A stretch of 64,000 nt of DNA, taken from assembly GCF_040049295.1 (NCBI RefSeq), contig NZ_JBDZDQ010000001.1, forward strand, positions 1,178,001-1,242,000, read 5' to 3'. Below, in pieces: positions 1 through 7,795 of the stretch. The notes beneath the pieces were generated by a model. The model did no database searches and was not told the DNA's origin. It saw only the letters and a program-made list of their open reading frames with translations. This stretch comes from Sphingomonas sp. KR3-1 (GTDB lineage Bacteria > Pseudomonadota > Alphaproteobacteria > Sphingomonadales > Sphingomonadaceae). The position numbers and the translations under genes are program-made. How positions within the stretch are numbered: the stretch's first letter is position 1; every line of letters begins with the position of its first letter.

Positions 1-2
1 TC

Positions 3-695
3 GCCGCCGCCCGCAGCGAAGGCCCCTGGCCGCGCAACTCGACGCTCAAGAAGAATCGCTTCCACGAGAAGCATCTCGGCAGCCATGGCGAACTCGACTG
101 GCGCTTCGTCCACGGCGCCGATTGGACCGACGCGGCGTTCGACGCGCTCGCGGGAATCGAAGAGAAAAGCTGGATTGCGGCCAGGACCGACGGCTCCGAC
201 GCCAAGTTCACCGCGCGCGGCCATGGCGGCTTCTGGCGCGCGGCGGCCGAAGATCCGGTGATCGCCGGGATGATGTGGGCCGCGCTGCTCCGCATCGACG
301 GCGCGCCCGCGGCCTTCTCGTTCGACCTGAACGCCGGCGCGCTCAAATACGCAGTCGCCAACAGCTACGATCCGCGCTTCGCCAAGCATTCGCCGGGCAA
401 GCTGCTCTATTACCGCAACCTCGTCCGCGGACTTGAGGACGGCATCGCCAGCGTCGACTGGGGCGCCGGCGACAGCGGCTACAAGCAGGTGATCGGCGCT
501 GCGAAGGGCCCGGCGATTCGCGACTGGCTGTTCATCCGGCCGGGAATCGACGCGCTGGCCGGCAAGCTGCTGCGCACGGCATGGAAGAGCAGCGGCCGCG
601 CCGAGACGGGCTCAGCGGCAGCGGAAGCGCACCGCGTCGTCGATGCTCAGGGCAGTGACGGTGACGGCGAACAGCGTGAAGGCAGCGGCGACTAG
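3..695 (+). CDS. GNAT-family N-acyltransferase (CelD/Acetyltransf_6-like), 5' partial
   Basis: The reading frame is open from the left edge, so the N-terminus lies outside the window. The visible part contains features of the CelD/FemAB-like GNAT acyltransferases: a basic stretch KKNRFHEKHL, then EEKSWIAA, a conserved aromatic region, and SPGKLLYYRNL, which fits the acyl-CoA binding loop of that group. These enzymes transfer an acyl group to an amine and often serve exopolysaccharide or cell-envelope functions. The C-terminal 30 or so residues are low-complexity (SAAAEAHRVVDAQG) and overlap, on the other strand, a small membrane-peptide gene. The substrate cannot be told from the sequence. 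Confidence 0.7.
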   Translation, partial: AAARSEGPWPRNSTLKKNRFHEKHLGSHGELDWRFVHGADWTDAAFDALAGIEEKSWIAARTDGSDAKFTARGHGGFWRAAAEDPVIAGMMWAALLRIDGAPAAFSFDLNAGALKYAVANSYDPRFAKHSPGKLLYYRNLVRGLEDGIASVDWGAGDSGYKQVIGAAKGPAIRDWLFIRPGIDALAGKLLRTAWKSSGRAETGSAAAEAHRVVDAQGSDGDGEQREGSGD

Positions 696-707
696 ATAGA
701 GGAACAT
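612..707 (-). CDS. 31-residue single-pass membrane peptide
   Basis: Short gene starting at an ATG with a strong ribosome binding site (GGAGG six or seven bases upstream). The product has one hydrophobic segment (about residues 2-20, beginning MFLYLVAAAFTLFAV) and a short charged tail ending DDAVRFRCR. It is divergent from the FNR-type regulator gene, and an FNR-like box lies between the two. Its 3' part runs antisense to the last 84 bases of the acyltransferase gene. I do not recognise the family. Size and topology resemble the small accessory subunits of respiratory complexes, but that is inference only. Confidence 0.5.
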   Translation of the reverse strand: MFLYLVAAAFTLFAVTVTALSIDDAVRFRCR

Positions 708-763
708 CGGGACCCTCCGGGGTTGGAACCGAGCCTGCGCTGCGCCTCCGGACATTCCCATGC

Positions 764-779
764 TTTGACGAACGTCAAA
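764..779. promoter_or_regulatory. FNR/FixK-type box
   Basis: Perfect palindrome TTTGAC-GAAC-GTCAAA. It fits the FNR/FixK pattern TTGA-N6-TCAA. It is centred about 26 bases before the regulator ATG and about 64 bases before the ATG of the divergent small gene. The latter distance would suit activation with a short leader; the former suits autoregulation. The promoter elements themselves are not clear. Confidence 0.65.
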
Positions 780-797
780 ACCGCGTAATAGGGGGGT

Positions 798-1490
798 ATG
801 CTGGCTGCCCAGACCTGCTCCGACTGCGCCGTGCGCGACAGCGCGCTTTGCGCCAGCCTCAACGACAAGGAACTCGGCGCGCTCAACGCGCTCGGCCAGC
901 ATCGCCACCTCCAGCGCGGCCAGGCGCTGATATGGGCGGGCGAGGAAAGCCTGGTGTGCGCCAACCTGATCTCCGGCGTGCTCAAGCTGAGCGCGACCAC
1001 GCCCGATGGCCGCGAGCAGGTCGTCGGCCTGCTCTACCCCGCCGATTTCGTCGGCCGCCCCTGGGCGGAGCTGGCCGACTTCACCGTGACCGCGCTGGGC
1101 GATGCCGAGCTCTGCGTCTTCCCGCGCCAGCCCTTCGAGCGCGTGCTCGAGGATCATGCGAAGATGGAGCGGCTGCTCCTCCAGCGCACGATGGCGGCGC
1201 TCGACGAGGCGCGCGCGCGGATGCTCACCCTCGCCCGGCTGTCGGCGCGCGAGAAGGTCGCCGGGCTGCTGCTCGACCTTGCCGACCGCGCCCAGGGCTG
1301 CCGCGCCACCGCACTCGGCCCGGTGACCTTCGACCTGCCGCTCACCCGCGGCGAGATGGCCGAAGTACTGGGACTGACGATCGAGACGGTCAGCCGCCAG
1401 CTCACCAAGCTCAAGACCGAGGGCGCGATCAACCTGATGGGCGCACGCGGGATCACGCTACGGGACCGCGCGAAGCTCGAGGCGGCGTAA
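798..1490 (+). CDS. FNR-type oxygen-sensing transcriptional regulator (Crp/Fnr family)
   Basis: A 230-residue Crp/Fnr protein. The N-terminus has Cys7, Cys10 and Cys18 (C-X2-C-X7-C, the FnrN/FixK-like spacing), and Cys106 in AELCVFPRQPF lines up with the fourth Fe-S ligand of E. coli FNR. It should therefore carry an oxygen-labile 4Fe-4S cluster and dimerise on DNA when oxygen is low. The cyclic-nucleotide-like beta-roll spans about residues 25-130. The C-terminal winged helix contains LGLTIETVSRQL, with the E-T-V-S-R recognition helix that reads TTGA half sites. A matching box lies just upstream. The ATG is preceded by a G-rich ribosome binding site. Confidence 0.9.
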   Translation: MLAAQTCSDCAVRDSALCASLNDKELGALNALGQHRHLQRGQALIWAGEESLVCANLISGVLKLSATTPDGREQVVGLLYPADFVGRPWAELADFTVTALGDAELCVFPRQPFERVLEDHAKMERLLLQRTMAALDEARARMLTLARLSAREKVAGLLLDLADRAQGCRATALGPVTFDLPLTRGEMAEVLGLTIETVSRQLTKLKTEGAINLMGARGITLRDRAKLEAA

Positions 1491-1503
1491 TTCTTCATTC
1501 CCC

Positions 1504-1522
1504 CCTCCCTGTGTCGGGGAGG
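1504..1522 (+). terminator. weak hairpin after the FNR-type gene
   Basis: A six-base stem (CCTCCC/GGGAGG) with a seven-base loop starts 14 bases after the regulator stop codon. It is followed by AATTGTTC and not by a proper T run. It may end the transcript or be a copy of a common intergenic G/C-rich hairpin. Confidence 0.3.
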
Positions 1523-1564
1523 AATTGTTCGGAACCCTTCCCGCCCCACCGCGTCCAACCGGAC

Positions 1565-2338
1565 GTGAAGATCGCCACCTACAACGTCAACGGCATCAAC
1601 GGCCGCCTGCCCGTCCTGCTGCGCTGGCTCGAAGCAGCGCGGCCCGATGCGGTGTGCCTGCAGGAGCTGAAGGCGCCGCAGGAGAAATTCCCCGAAGGCG
1701 CGATCCGCGACGCCGGCTATGGCGCGGTGTGGCATGGGCAGAAGAGCTGGAACGGCGTCGCGATCCTGGCGCGGGGCTGCGATCCGGTGGAGACGCATCG
1801 CGGGCTGCCCGGCGATCCCGAGGATGTGCAGAGCCGCTATATCGAGGCGGCGGTGAACGGCGTGCTGATCGGCGGGCTGTACCTGCCCAACGGCAATCCG
1901 AAGCCCGGGCCGAAGTTCGACTACAAGCTCAAATGGATGGCGCGGTTCGCGCTGCGCGCCGCCGCGCTGGTCGGGCTCGACGAGGCGGTGGTGCTGGCGG
2001 GCGACTATAATGTGATGCCGACCGATCTCGACGTCTACAAACCCGAGCGCTGGGTCGACGACGCGCTGTTCGCCCCCGAGGCGCGTGCGGCGTATTTCAA
2101 GCTGCTCGACCAGGGCTGGACCGATGCGCTGCGCCACCTCCACCCCGGCGAGACGATCTACACCTTCTGGGACTATTTCCGGAACGCCTATGCGCGGAAC
2201 GCCGGCCTCAGGATCGACCATCTGCTGCTCAACGCGCCGGCGGCGAAGCGGCTGAAGGCGGCGGAGGTCGACCGCGAGGTGCGCGGCTGGGAGAAGACCA
2301 GCGACCATGCGCCGGTATGGGTGGAGCTTTCCGAGTAA
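1565..2338 (+). CDS. xthA: Exodeoxyribonuclease III (AP endonuclease, EEP family)
   Basis: A 257-residue protein that begins KIATYNVNGINGRL, the signature of the exonuclease III N-terminus. Further family motifs follow: LQELKAP (metal-binding Glu), GLYLPNGNP, LAGDYNVMPTD (catalytic Asp and Asn) and SDHAPVWVEL (catalytic Asp-His). The enzyme cuts at abasic sites and degrades 3' ends in base-excision repair. Length agrees with family members. The start is a GTG, chosen because homologues start directly at the (M)KIATYNVNG strand; no ribosome binding site is evident. It could be cotranscribed with the upstream regulator. Confidence 0.92.
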   Translation: MKIATYNVNGINGRLPVLLRWLEAARPDAVCLQELKAPQEKFPEGAIRDAGYGAVWHGQKSWNGVAILARGCDPVETHRGLPGDPEDVQSRYIEAAVNGVLIGGLYLPNGNPKPGPKFDYKLKWMARFALRAAALVGLDEAVVLAGDYNVMPTDLDVYKPERWVDDALFAPEARAAYFKLLDQGWTDALRHLHPGETIYTFWDYFRNAYARNAGLRIDHLLLNAPAAKRLKAAEVDREVRGWEKTSDHAPVWVELSE

Positions 2339-2341
2339 TTC

Positions 2342-2440
2342 CTTTCCGGCGAAGGCCGGGGCCCAGACTAAACAGTGCGCGGCGAAGACGCGCCAGGGCG
2401 CGTGACTTTCAAGGCTGGGCCCCGGCCTTCGCCGGGGAAA
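2342..2440. repeat. Long inverted repeat, CCGGCGAAGGCCGGGGCCCAG type
   Basis: Two nearly identical arms of about 25 bases face each other across about 48 bases, between the convergent xthA and aminotransferase genes. The core GGCGAAGGCCGGGGCCCAG is repeated in inverted orientation with a two-base difference at one end. It has no coding potential. Similar repeats are common between convergent genes of sphingomonads; it could act as a bidirectional terminator. Confidence 0.7.
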
Positions 2441-2452
2441 GAAGAGGGATGG

Positions 2453-3681
2453 CTAACCGGCGATCGTCCGCAGCGCCGCAACCAGCCGATCGACCTCCTC
2501 CATCGTCGTCGCCAGTGCCGGCGTCACCCGCACGCAGCTGCCCGAAGCCAGCCCGTCACGGTGGACGGTGAAGATGCCGTGCGCTTCCAGCAGCCGCTTC
2601 GCCAGCGCGACATTGGCTTCGTGGCTGGTCTGCCCCTTCAGCCGGAACGAGGTGATCGCGCCGTAGCTGCCGGGCTCGTCGGGCACGAGGATCTCGACGC
2701 CGGGCATCGCGCGCGCCGGGCCGACCCAGCGGTCGCGCAATGCCCGCAGCCGGGCCTGCTTGGCGGCGAGGCCGATGCTCTCCTGGAAGTCGAGCGCCGC
2801 CGGCACCGCGAGCTGCGCGGCATAGTCGGGAGTGCCGGTATGCACGCGCGAGCGAATATCCTGCGGATCGGCGCCGGGCTCGGCGGGGTCGACGTCGATA
2901 TCCGCGAGCTGCCCGTCGCGGATCACGACCGCGCCGACACCGAGCGGCGCGCCGATCCATTTGTGCAAGTTGATGCCGATGAACGCCGCCTCGAGATCGG
3001 GCAGGCGATAGTCGATCTGGCCGACGCCGTGCGCGGCATCGACGATGACGTCGATATCGTAGAGCTTCGCCATCGCCGCGATCTCGGCGACCGGCAGCAC
3101 CAGGCCGGTGCGGTGGCTGACCTGGGTGAGCAGCGCCATGCGCAGGTTCGGATGCGCCTGGAGGGCGCGGGCATAGGCGTCGATCACTGCCTGATGCGTC
3201 GCAGGGAGCGGCATCGCGATCCGGATCACCTCCACCCCGCGCCGGGCCTTGAGCGACTCCATGCAGGCCTGCATTGAATCATAGTCAGATCGGCGTAAAG
3301 CACCGCGTCGCCGGGGCGCAGCTTGTTGTAGCCGAGGATCAGCGCGCGCATCGCCTCGGTGGCGTTGCGGGTGAAGGCGAGTTCGCCGGTGGCGACGCCC
3401 AGTGTCGCGGCGACGCGGGCGCGGATCGCTTCGATCTCGCCGGGCATCTCGCGCCTTGCATAGAAGCTGGTGTCGCGGTTCACCCGCTCGACATGGGCGC
3501 GATAGGCGGCGAGCACCGGCTTCGCCATCATCCCCCAATTGCCATGCTCGAGCTGCACGGTCTTGCGGGTGACGTCATACTGGGCGGCGATCTTCGCCCA
3601 ATCGTCTTCGGAGGCGGTGGCAAGGGCGGGGGCGACGGGGATCGCGGCGGCGGCGCCGAGCAACGTCCTGCGGTCCATCAT
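2453..3681 (-). pseudogene. Class V aminotransferase with TAT-like signal, interrupted by a single-base deletion
   Basis: The N-terminal half (from MMDRRTLLGAAAA, a twin-arginine-like signal) and the C-terminal half (PLP-lysine region NLHKWIGAPLG, later SGSCVRVTPAL) together make a complete isopenicillin-N-epimerase-like aminotransferase of about 409 residues. They lie in different frames. The break is near 3286-3287: the coding strand reads GCCGATCTGACTATGATT, whereas adding one G after CTG restores ADLDYDSMQ and joins the halves smoothly. The 5' frame stops about 20 codons later. This is either a real frameshift mutation or a sequencing error; the rest of the reading frame is intact, which suggests a recent event. 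The gene starts 10 bases after trmB and probably shares its transcript. Confidence 0.85.
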
Positions 3682-3691
3682 GCCCCTCCCT

Positions 3692-4372
3692 TCAGACTCT
3701 CAGATAACGGAAATACCAGACCTCATGGCCCAGCCGCCGCGCCTTGCGCTCGTAGCGCGTCTCCGGCCAGTCGTCGGGGCGGGTGAGGAAATCCTGCGCG
3801 GTCTTCGCCTGCCATTCGAAGTCGCGGCGCTGGTTCATGATCATCATCGCCCAGCGGACATAGACCGGATGATCGGTGCCGAGACGGAACTCGCAGCCCG
3901 GCTTCAGCTTGGCGGCGATGATGTCCATCGGGCCGTGATTGACCATGCGCCGCTTGGCGTGGCGCGCCTTGCGCCAGGGATCGGGGTGAAGGAGGTAGAG
4001 TCGGTCGAGACTGGCATCGGGCAGCCGCTCGAGCACCTCCAGCGCGTCGCCCATGTGCAGGCGGACATTGGTCAGCTCGCCGTCGCGGATATGGCCGAGC
4101 GCGCCGACCACGCCGTTGAGGAAGGGCTCGCAGCCGATGAAGCCGGTATCGGGGCGCGCCGCGGCCTGGCCGGCGAGATGCTCGCCCGCGCCGAAGCCGA
4201 TCTCGAATTCTAGGGGGCGCTCGTCACCGAAGAGGATCTGCGAATCGAGCGGGCCCGATTCGGGGACGCTCACCTCGGGCAGCAATGCTTCGACGAGCTC
4301 GGACTGGCCCTGGCGGAGCTTGTGGCCCTGGCGGCGGCCATAGAGGCGGCGGATGGAAACGGGATCGGACAC
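3692..4372 (-). CDS. trmB: tRNA (guanine-N7-)-methyltransferase
   Basis: A 226-residue Rossmann methyltransferase that puts m7G at position 46 of tRNA. EIGFGAGEHL (about residues 57-66) is the SAM-binding glycine loop, and HPDPWRKARHAKRR (about 128-141) is the TrmB signature. HRI-type basic residues at the N-terminus (IRRLYGRRQGHKLR) are typical of alphaproteobacterial members. The gene normally follows lnt-metK in this group; here two EAL-family genes stand between metK and trmB. Confidence 0.95.
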   Translation of the reverse strand: MSDPVSIRRLYGRRQGHKLRQGQSELVEALLPEVSVPESGPLDSQILFGDERPLEFEIGFGAGEHLAGQAAARPDTGFIGCEPFLNGVVGALGHIRDGELTNVRLHMGDALEVLERLPDASLDRLYLLHPDPWRKARHAKRRMVNHGPMDIIAAKLKPGCEFRLGTDHPVYVRWAMMIMNQRRDFEWQAKTAQDFLTRPDDWPETRYERKARRLGHEVWYFRYLRV

Positions 4373-4409
4373 GGGGGCCTGTTAGCGCCCTCGGCGATCA
4401 GAACAAGGC

Positions 4410-5234
4410 TTAGAGTGCCTGGGCGAGCGCCGCAGAGGCTGCGGGGCGGCTGGTGGCGGCGCGCTGGTGCGCGGCGAGGCGGCGGTGCTGGGGGACATTG
4501 ATGCGCGGCTCGCGGCGGGCGATGTGCGCGGGCGGCAGCGGGTGCGCCAGTGCCGGCGCGATCCAGTCGCCCTGCATGTGACGAATGCCCATCGTGCCGA
4601 GCATCGCGAGATCCTCGCGGCGGACGATGCCGTTGGCGATCAGCGTCACGTCCATGTTGCGGGCCAGGCGCAGCACGCCCTCGACGATCACCCGGCGCGA
4701 GCTGCTGTCGGAGATGTTGCGGACCAGCCCCGAGTCGAGCTTGACGAAGCGCGGGGTGAAGCGGCCGAGCAGGCGGACGGCGAGCGGGCCGACGGCGAAG
4801 CTGTCGAACGCGATGGCGATGCCGCGCTCGACACAGGCCTGGGCAAGCCCGGCGACGCGGGCGAGATCGCCGCGCTCGTCGGCATTGATCTCGACGACGA
4901 TGCGGTCGAGCGCGACGCGGTGCTCGATCGCGGTGCGAAAGAGGTGCGCAAGCAGCGGCTCGGGCGCGCCGCCGGCGGCGCCGACGGGGATGGCGAGCAG
5001 CGCCTCGCCGTCGAGCAGCCCGGCATTGACCGCCCCGGCGATCGCGCCGCTGATCCGCGCCATTTCGAGCGCGGGACGCTCTGCCGGCGCCAGCGCCGCG
5101 GCGATCTGCGAGAAGCTGCGGCCCTGCGCGGTGGCGACTGCCTGCCAGGCGAACGGCATGCCGGTGGCGGTGGCGATCATCGGCTGGAAGGCGAGGGTCA
5201 GGCCAGGAGCGTTCGAAGCGGCGTCGGGGTGCAT
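4410..5234 (-). CDS. Degenerate EAL-domain protein (copy 1)
   Basis: A 274-residue single-domain EAL-like protein. The fold landmarks can be followed: VEINADE in place of the usual E-TE strand, DSFAVG in place of DDFGTG, VKLDSGL with the Lys-Asp pair, IANGI in place of AEGVE, and HMQGDW in place of QGY. The first signature, EAL-R, is absent (the site reads FAWQAVA). Several metal ligands needed to hydrolyse cyclic-di-GMP are missing, so the protein is probably not an active phosphodiesterase and may act by binding a ligand or a partner. The start at MHPDAAS is supported by AAGGAAG upstream. No transmembrane segment or signal peptide is seen. Confidence 0.75.
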   Translation of the reverse strand: MHPDAASNAPGLTLAFQPMIATATGMPFAWQAVATAQGRSFSQIAAALAPAERPALEMARISGAIAGAVNAGLLDGEALLAIPVGAAGGAPEPLLAHLFRTAIEHRVALDRIVVEINADERGDLARVAGLAQACVERGIAIAFDSFAVGPLAVRLLGRFTPRFVKLDSGLVRNISDSSSRRVIVEGVLRLARNMDVTLIANGIVRREDLAMLGTMGIRHMQGDWIAPALAHPLPPAHIARREPRINVPQHRRLAAHQRAATSRPAASAALAQAL

Positions 5235-5471
5235 GGGGCTTCCTTTCTGTGCCCCTTTAAAGATGGTTAACGATACCAACTCCATTCCGTGCGACGCCGA
5301 AGGGGGTTTGCCCCATCGGGGAATCTACCAGTCCGCGCCGGCATGATTCCGCTTGCCCCGCGGATTCCCGCGAGTCGCGCGGGGTGGTCTCGGAACGCTA
5401 TCGAAACGAGCTGGAAATATCGCGCCGGTGCCGGCTTGCCAGGGCGGCGCTTTTCGGCCGAGCGCGCCGCG

Positions 5472-5507
5472 AATCGCTGGCCGGGCATTGCCCCGGGCCA
5501 GCGAATC
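5472..5507. other. Hairpin over the stop codon of EAL copy 2
   Basis: Arms GAATCGCTGGCC and GGCCAGCGAATC face each other with one mismatch, at the end of the second EAL gene. There is no T run on either side, so it is not a textbook terminator. The rest of the 271-base space up to EAL copy 1 (5235-5505) shows no gene; a promoter for copy 1 is expected there. Confidence 0.4.
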
Positions 5508-6267
5508 AAGCGGCGTTGCGCATGGCCGCCTGGGGCAGCACCCCGGTGGCGGGCACGCCGACATAGCTGCCCTGGACCAGCGGCACGCCGAACGCGCGGA
5601 TGCGTTCATACACCGGCTCGTTGTCGACGCCCGCGGCGACGATGCGCAGGCCCAGCGCCTGCATCCGGCGCACCAGATCCTCGATCGCGATGCGGCGCGA
5701 CCAGCTCGAGGCGATGCTGGTGACCAGCTCGGGCTCGATCGTCACGGCGTGCGGCGCAAACTTGCCGCAGGCGGCGAGGCCGGATTCATTGGGACCGATG
5801 CCGTGGAAGGCGACGACCGGGCCGAGCTTGCCGAAGACATGCATGATGTCGGCAAGCTGCGAATTGGTGATCGCCTGGTAATGGTGGAGCGTGAACACCA
5901 GCCGCTCGGCGACGATGCCATATTGGCGCGCAGTGAGCAGCGCGGGCGCGATATGCTCGGCCGGGTCACCGATCGCGGGCGCGCTCAGCGGGATCGCGAG
6001 GCGGCCGCCCGAATTGGCGAAGCCGGCGGTCGCGGCCCAGCGGATCGCGGCGACGGCGCAGCGGCGATCGACGTCGCAGCGCTGCTCGGCGGAAAGCTGG
6101 TCGAACTCGTGCGCTGCCGGCTGGTTGTCGCGCAACACCATCGCCTCATAGGCGTGGATCCGCCCACCGGCGATCTGCGCGATCGGCTGGAACGCAATCC
6201 CGAGCCCCGCACCCGAAGCCGGCGTCGCCGCCGTTTCCGGAACTGTCATCCTATTCTGAGACTCCAC
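5506..6267 (-). CDS. Degenerate EAL-domain protein (copy 2)
   Basis: A 253-residue paralogue of the next gene. The landmark sites read YEAMVL (a partial EAL motif), FTLHHYQ (the usual catalytic Glu is lost), AFHGIG in place of DDFGTG, AVTIEPEL, VAAGVDNE and LVQGSY. Most cyclic-di-GMP phosphodiesterase residues are lost. I prefer a GTG start because AAAGGAGG stands seven bases before it; an ATG eight codons upstream has a poor ribosome site. The two EAL genes are tandem and both predicted inactive, so they may be binding or scaffold proteins derived from one ancestral gene. Confidence 0.72.
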   Translation of the reverse strand: MESQNRMTVPETAATPASGAGLGIAFQPIAQIAGGRIHAYEAMVLRDNQPAAHEFDQLSAEQRCDVDRRCAVAAIRWAATAGFANSGGRLAIPLSAPAIGDPAEHIAPALLTARQYGIVAERLVFTLHHYQAITNSQLADIMHVFGKLGPVVAFHGIGPNESGLAACGKFAPHAVTIEPELVTSIASSWSRRIAIEDLVRRMQALGLRIVAAGVDNEPVYERIRAFGVPLVQGSYVGVPATGVLPQAAMRNAA

Positions 6268-6455
6268 CGACTCGCCTCCTTTCCGTGTCATCCTAAGTGA
6301 AGAATTGCAGTTGATCAGTGCTTTATAGGATGCCCCGTGCGAATACGTAGGAGGACTCCACGTAAGGAGAGCGAATTCACCGCCGGCGCGCGCGCCCGGC
6401 CTGTGGAAAAGCCGTTACGATCGCGCGCCCGCGATCGGCGCTGCCGATACGAAAA

Positions 6456-6484
6456 GCCCCGCGCCGGAAGGTCCGGCGCGGGGC
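6456..6484 (-). terminator. Rho-independent terminator of metK
   Basis: A perfect 12-base stem GCCCCGCGCCGG/CCGGCGCGGGGC with a five-base loop lies 28 bases beyond the metK stop codon. On the minus strand it is followed by TTTTCG. This is the most convincing intrinsic terminator in the window. Confidence 0.88.
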
Positions 6485-6512
6485 GCTTTCATCGTCTCGC
6501 CGAAGCGAAGGA

Positions 6513-7724
6513 TCAGGCCAGAGCGGCCTTCAGATCCTCGACCAGGTCGGTCTTCTCCCAGGGGAAGAAGTCGCCCTCGGGCTTGCGGCCGAAATGGCCA
6601 TACGCCGCGGTCTTGCTGTAGATCGGCTTGTTGAGCTGCAGATGCGTGCGGATGCCGCGCGGGGTCAGGCCGCCCAGCTTCTCGATCTTGGCGATCGCTT
6701 CCTCGATCTTGTCGTCGCCCACCGTGCCGGTGCCGTGCGTGTCGACATAGAGCGACAGCGGCTTCGACACGCCGATCGCATAGGCCAGCTGGATCGTCAC
6801 GCGCTGGGCGAGGCCGGCGGCGACGATGTTCTTGGCGAGGTAGCGGGTGATGTACGCTGCCGAGCGATCGACCTTGGTCGGGTCCTTGCCCGAGAAGGCG
6901 CCGCCGCCGTGCGGAGCCGCACCGCCGTACGTGTCGACGATGATCTTGCGGCCGGTGACGCCTGCGTCGCCGTCGGGGCCACCGATCTCGAACGAGCCGG
7001 TGGGGTTGATGTGGTAGACGGTCTCGTCCGAAAGCAGCGCCGCCGGAAGAATGTCGGCAACGACCTTCTTCACATAGGCATGGAGCTCGGCTTCTTTCTC
7101 GCCCGCGTCATAGCCCTTGCCATGCTGGGTCGAGACGACGATCGCGGTCGCGGCGACGGGCTTGCTGCCCTCGTAGCGCAGCGTGACCTGGCTCTTGGCG
7201 TCCGGCTCGAGGAACGGCGCGGCGCCCGAATGGCGATCGGCGGCCATGCGCTCGAGGATCTTGTGGCTGTAGTAGAGCGTCGCCGGCATCAGGTCGGGCG
7301 TGTCGTCGGCGGCATAGCCGAACATGATGCCCTGGTCGCCCGCGCCCTCGTCCTTGTTGCCCGAGGCGTCGACGCCCTGGGCGATGTGGGCGGACTGCGG
7401 GTGCAGGTTGTTCTCGAAGCGGAAGGTCTTCCAGTGGAAGCCGTCCTGCTCATAGCCGATGCGCTTGACGGTATCGCGGACGGTCTGCTCGACTTCGTCC
7501 TGCACGCCCGGGGCCCAGTTGCCTTCGGTGTCCATGATGCCCTTGCCGCGGATCTCGCCGGCGAGGACGACCAGCTGCGTGGTGGTCAGCGTCTCGCAGG
7601 CGATGCGGGCTTCGGGATCCTTCGAGAGGAACAGATCGACGATGGCGTCGGAAATCTGGTCGGCGACCTTGTCGGGATGGCCTTCCGAGACCGATTCGGA
7701 CGTGAAGAGATAGTTGGAACGCAT
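6513..7724 (-). CDS. metK: S-adenosylmethionine synthase
   Basis: A 403-residue enzyme that makes SAM from methionine and ATP. It starts [19 protein letters not shown], the family signature for ATP binding. [12 protein letters not shown] is the methionine/ATP loop and [16 protein letters not shown] the phosphate-binding loop. Length is a little above the E. coli enzyme (384), as usual in alphaproteobacteria. It lies 71 bases downstream of lnt on the same strand, and a strong terminator follows. Confidence 0.97.
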   Translation of the reverse strand: MRSNYLFTSESVSEGHPDKVADQISDAIVDLFLSKDPEARIACETLTTTQLVVLAGEIRGKGIMDTEGNWAPGVQDEVEQTVRDTVKRIGYEQDGFHWKTFRFENNLHPQSAHIAQGVDASGNKDEGAGDQGIMFGYAADDTPDLMPATLYYSHKILERMAADRHSGAAPFLEPDAKSQVTLRYEGSKPVAATAIVVSTQHGKGYDAGEKEAELHAYVKKVVADILPAALLSDETVYHINPTGSFEIGGPDGDAGVTGRKIIVDTYGGAAPHGGGAFSGKDPTKVDRSAAYITRYLAKNIVAAGLAQRVTIQLAYAIGVSKPLSLYVDTHGTGTVGDDKIEEAIAKIEKLGGLTPRGIRTHLQLNKPIYSKTAAYGHFGRKPEGDFFPWEKTDLVEDLKAALA

Positions 7725-7768
7725 GGTTTTCCTCAAACAATGGGAGGAAAGCGCGGCCGTTGCCATGC

Positions 7769-7790
7769 CATATAAAGCTTTCCTTATATG
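7769..7790 (-). promoter_or_regulatory. AT-rich inverted repeat between lnt and metK
   Basis: CATATAA and TTATATG form seven-base arms around an eight-base loop, in the 71-base space upstream of metK and just after the lnt stop. It stands out in such GC-rich DNA. It could be an operator, part of a metK leader, or a weak lnt terminator. It does not match a SAM riboswitch consensus that I can recall. Confidence 0.35.
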
Positions 7791-7795
7791 CCGCC

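Noticed and set aside
7725..7795. SAM riboswitch before metK
   Set aside because: The spacer is only 71 bases and lacks the conserved pseudoknot or multi-stem patterns of SAM-I, SAM-II or SAM/SAH elements. Only a short hairpin is seen.
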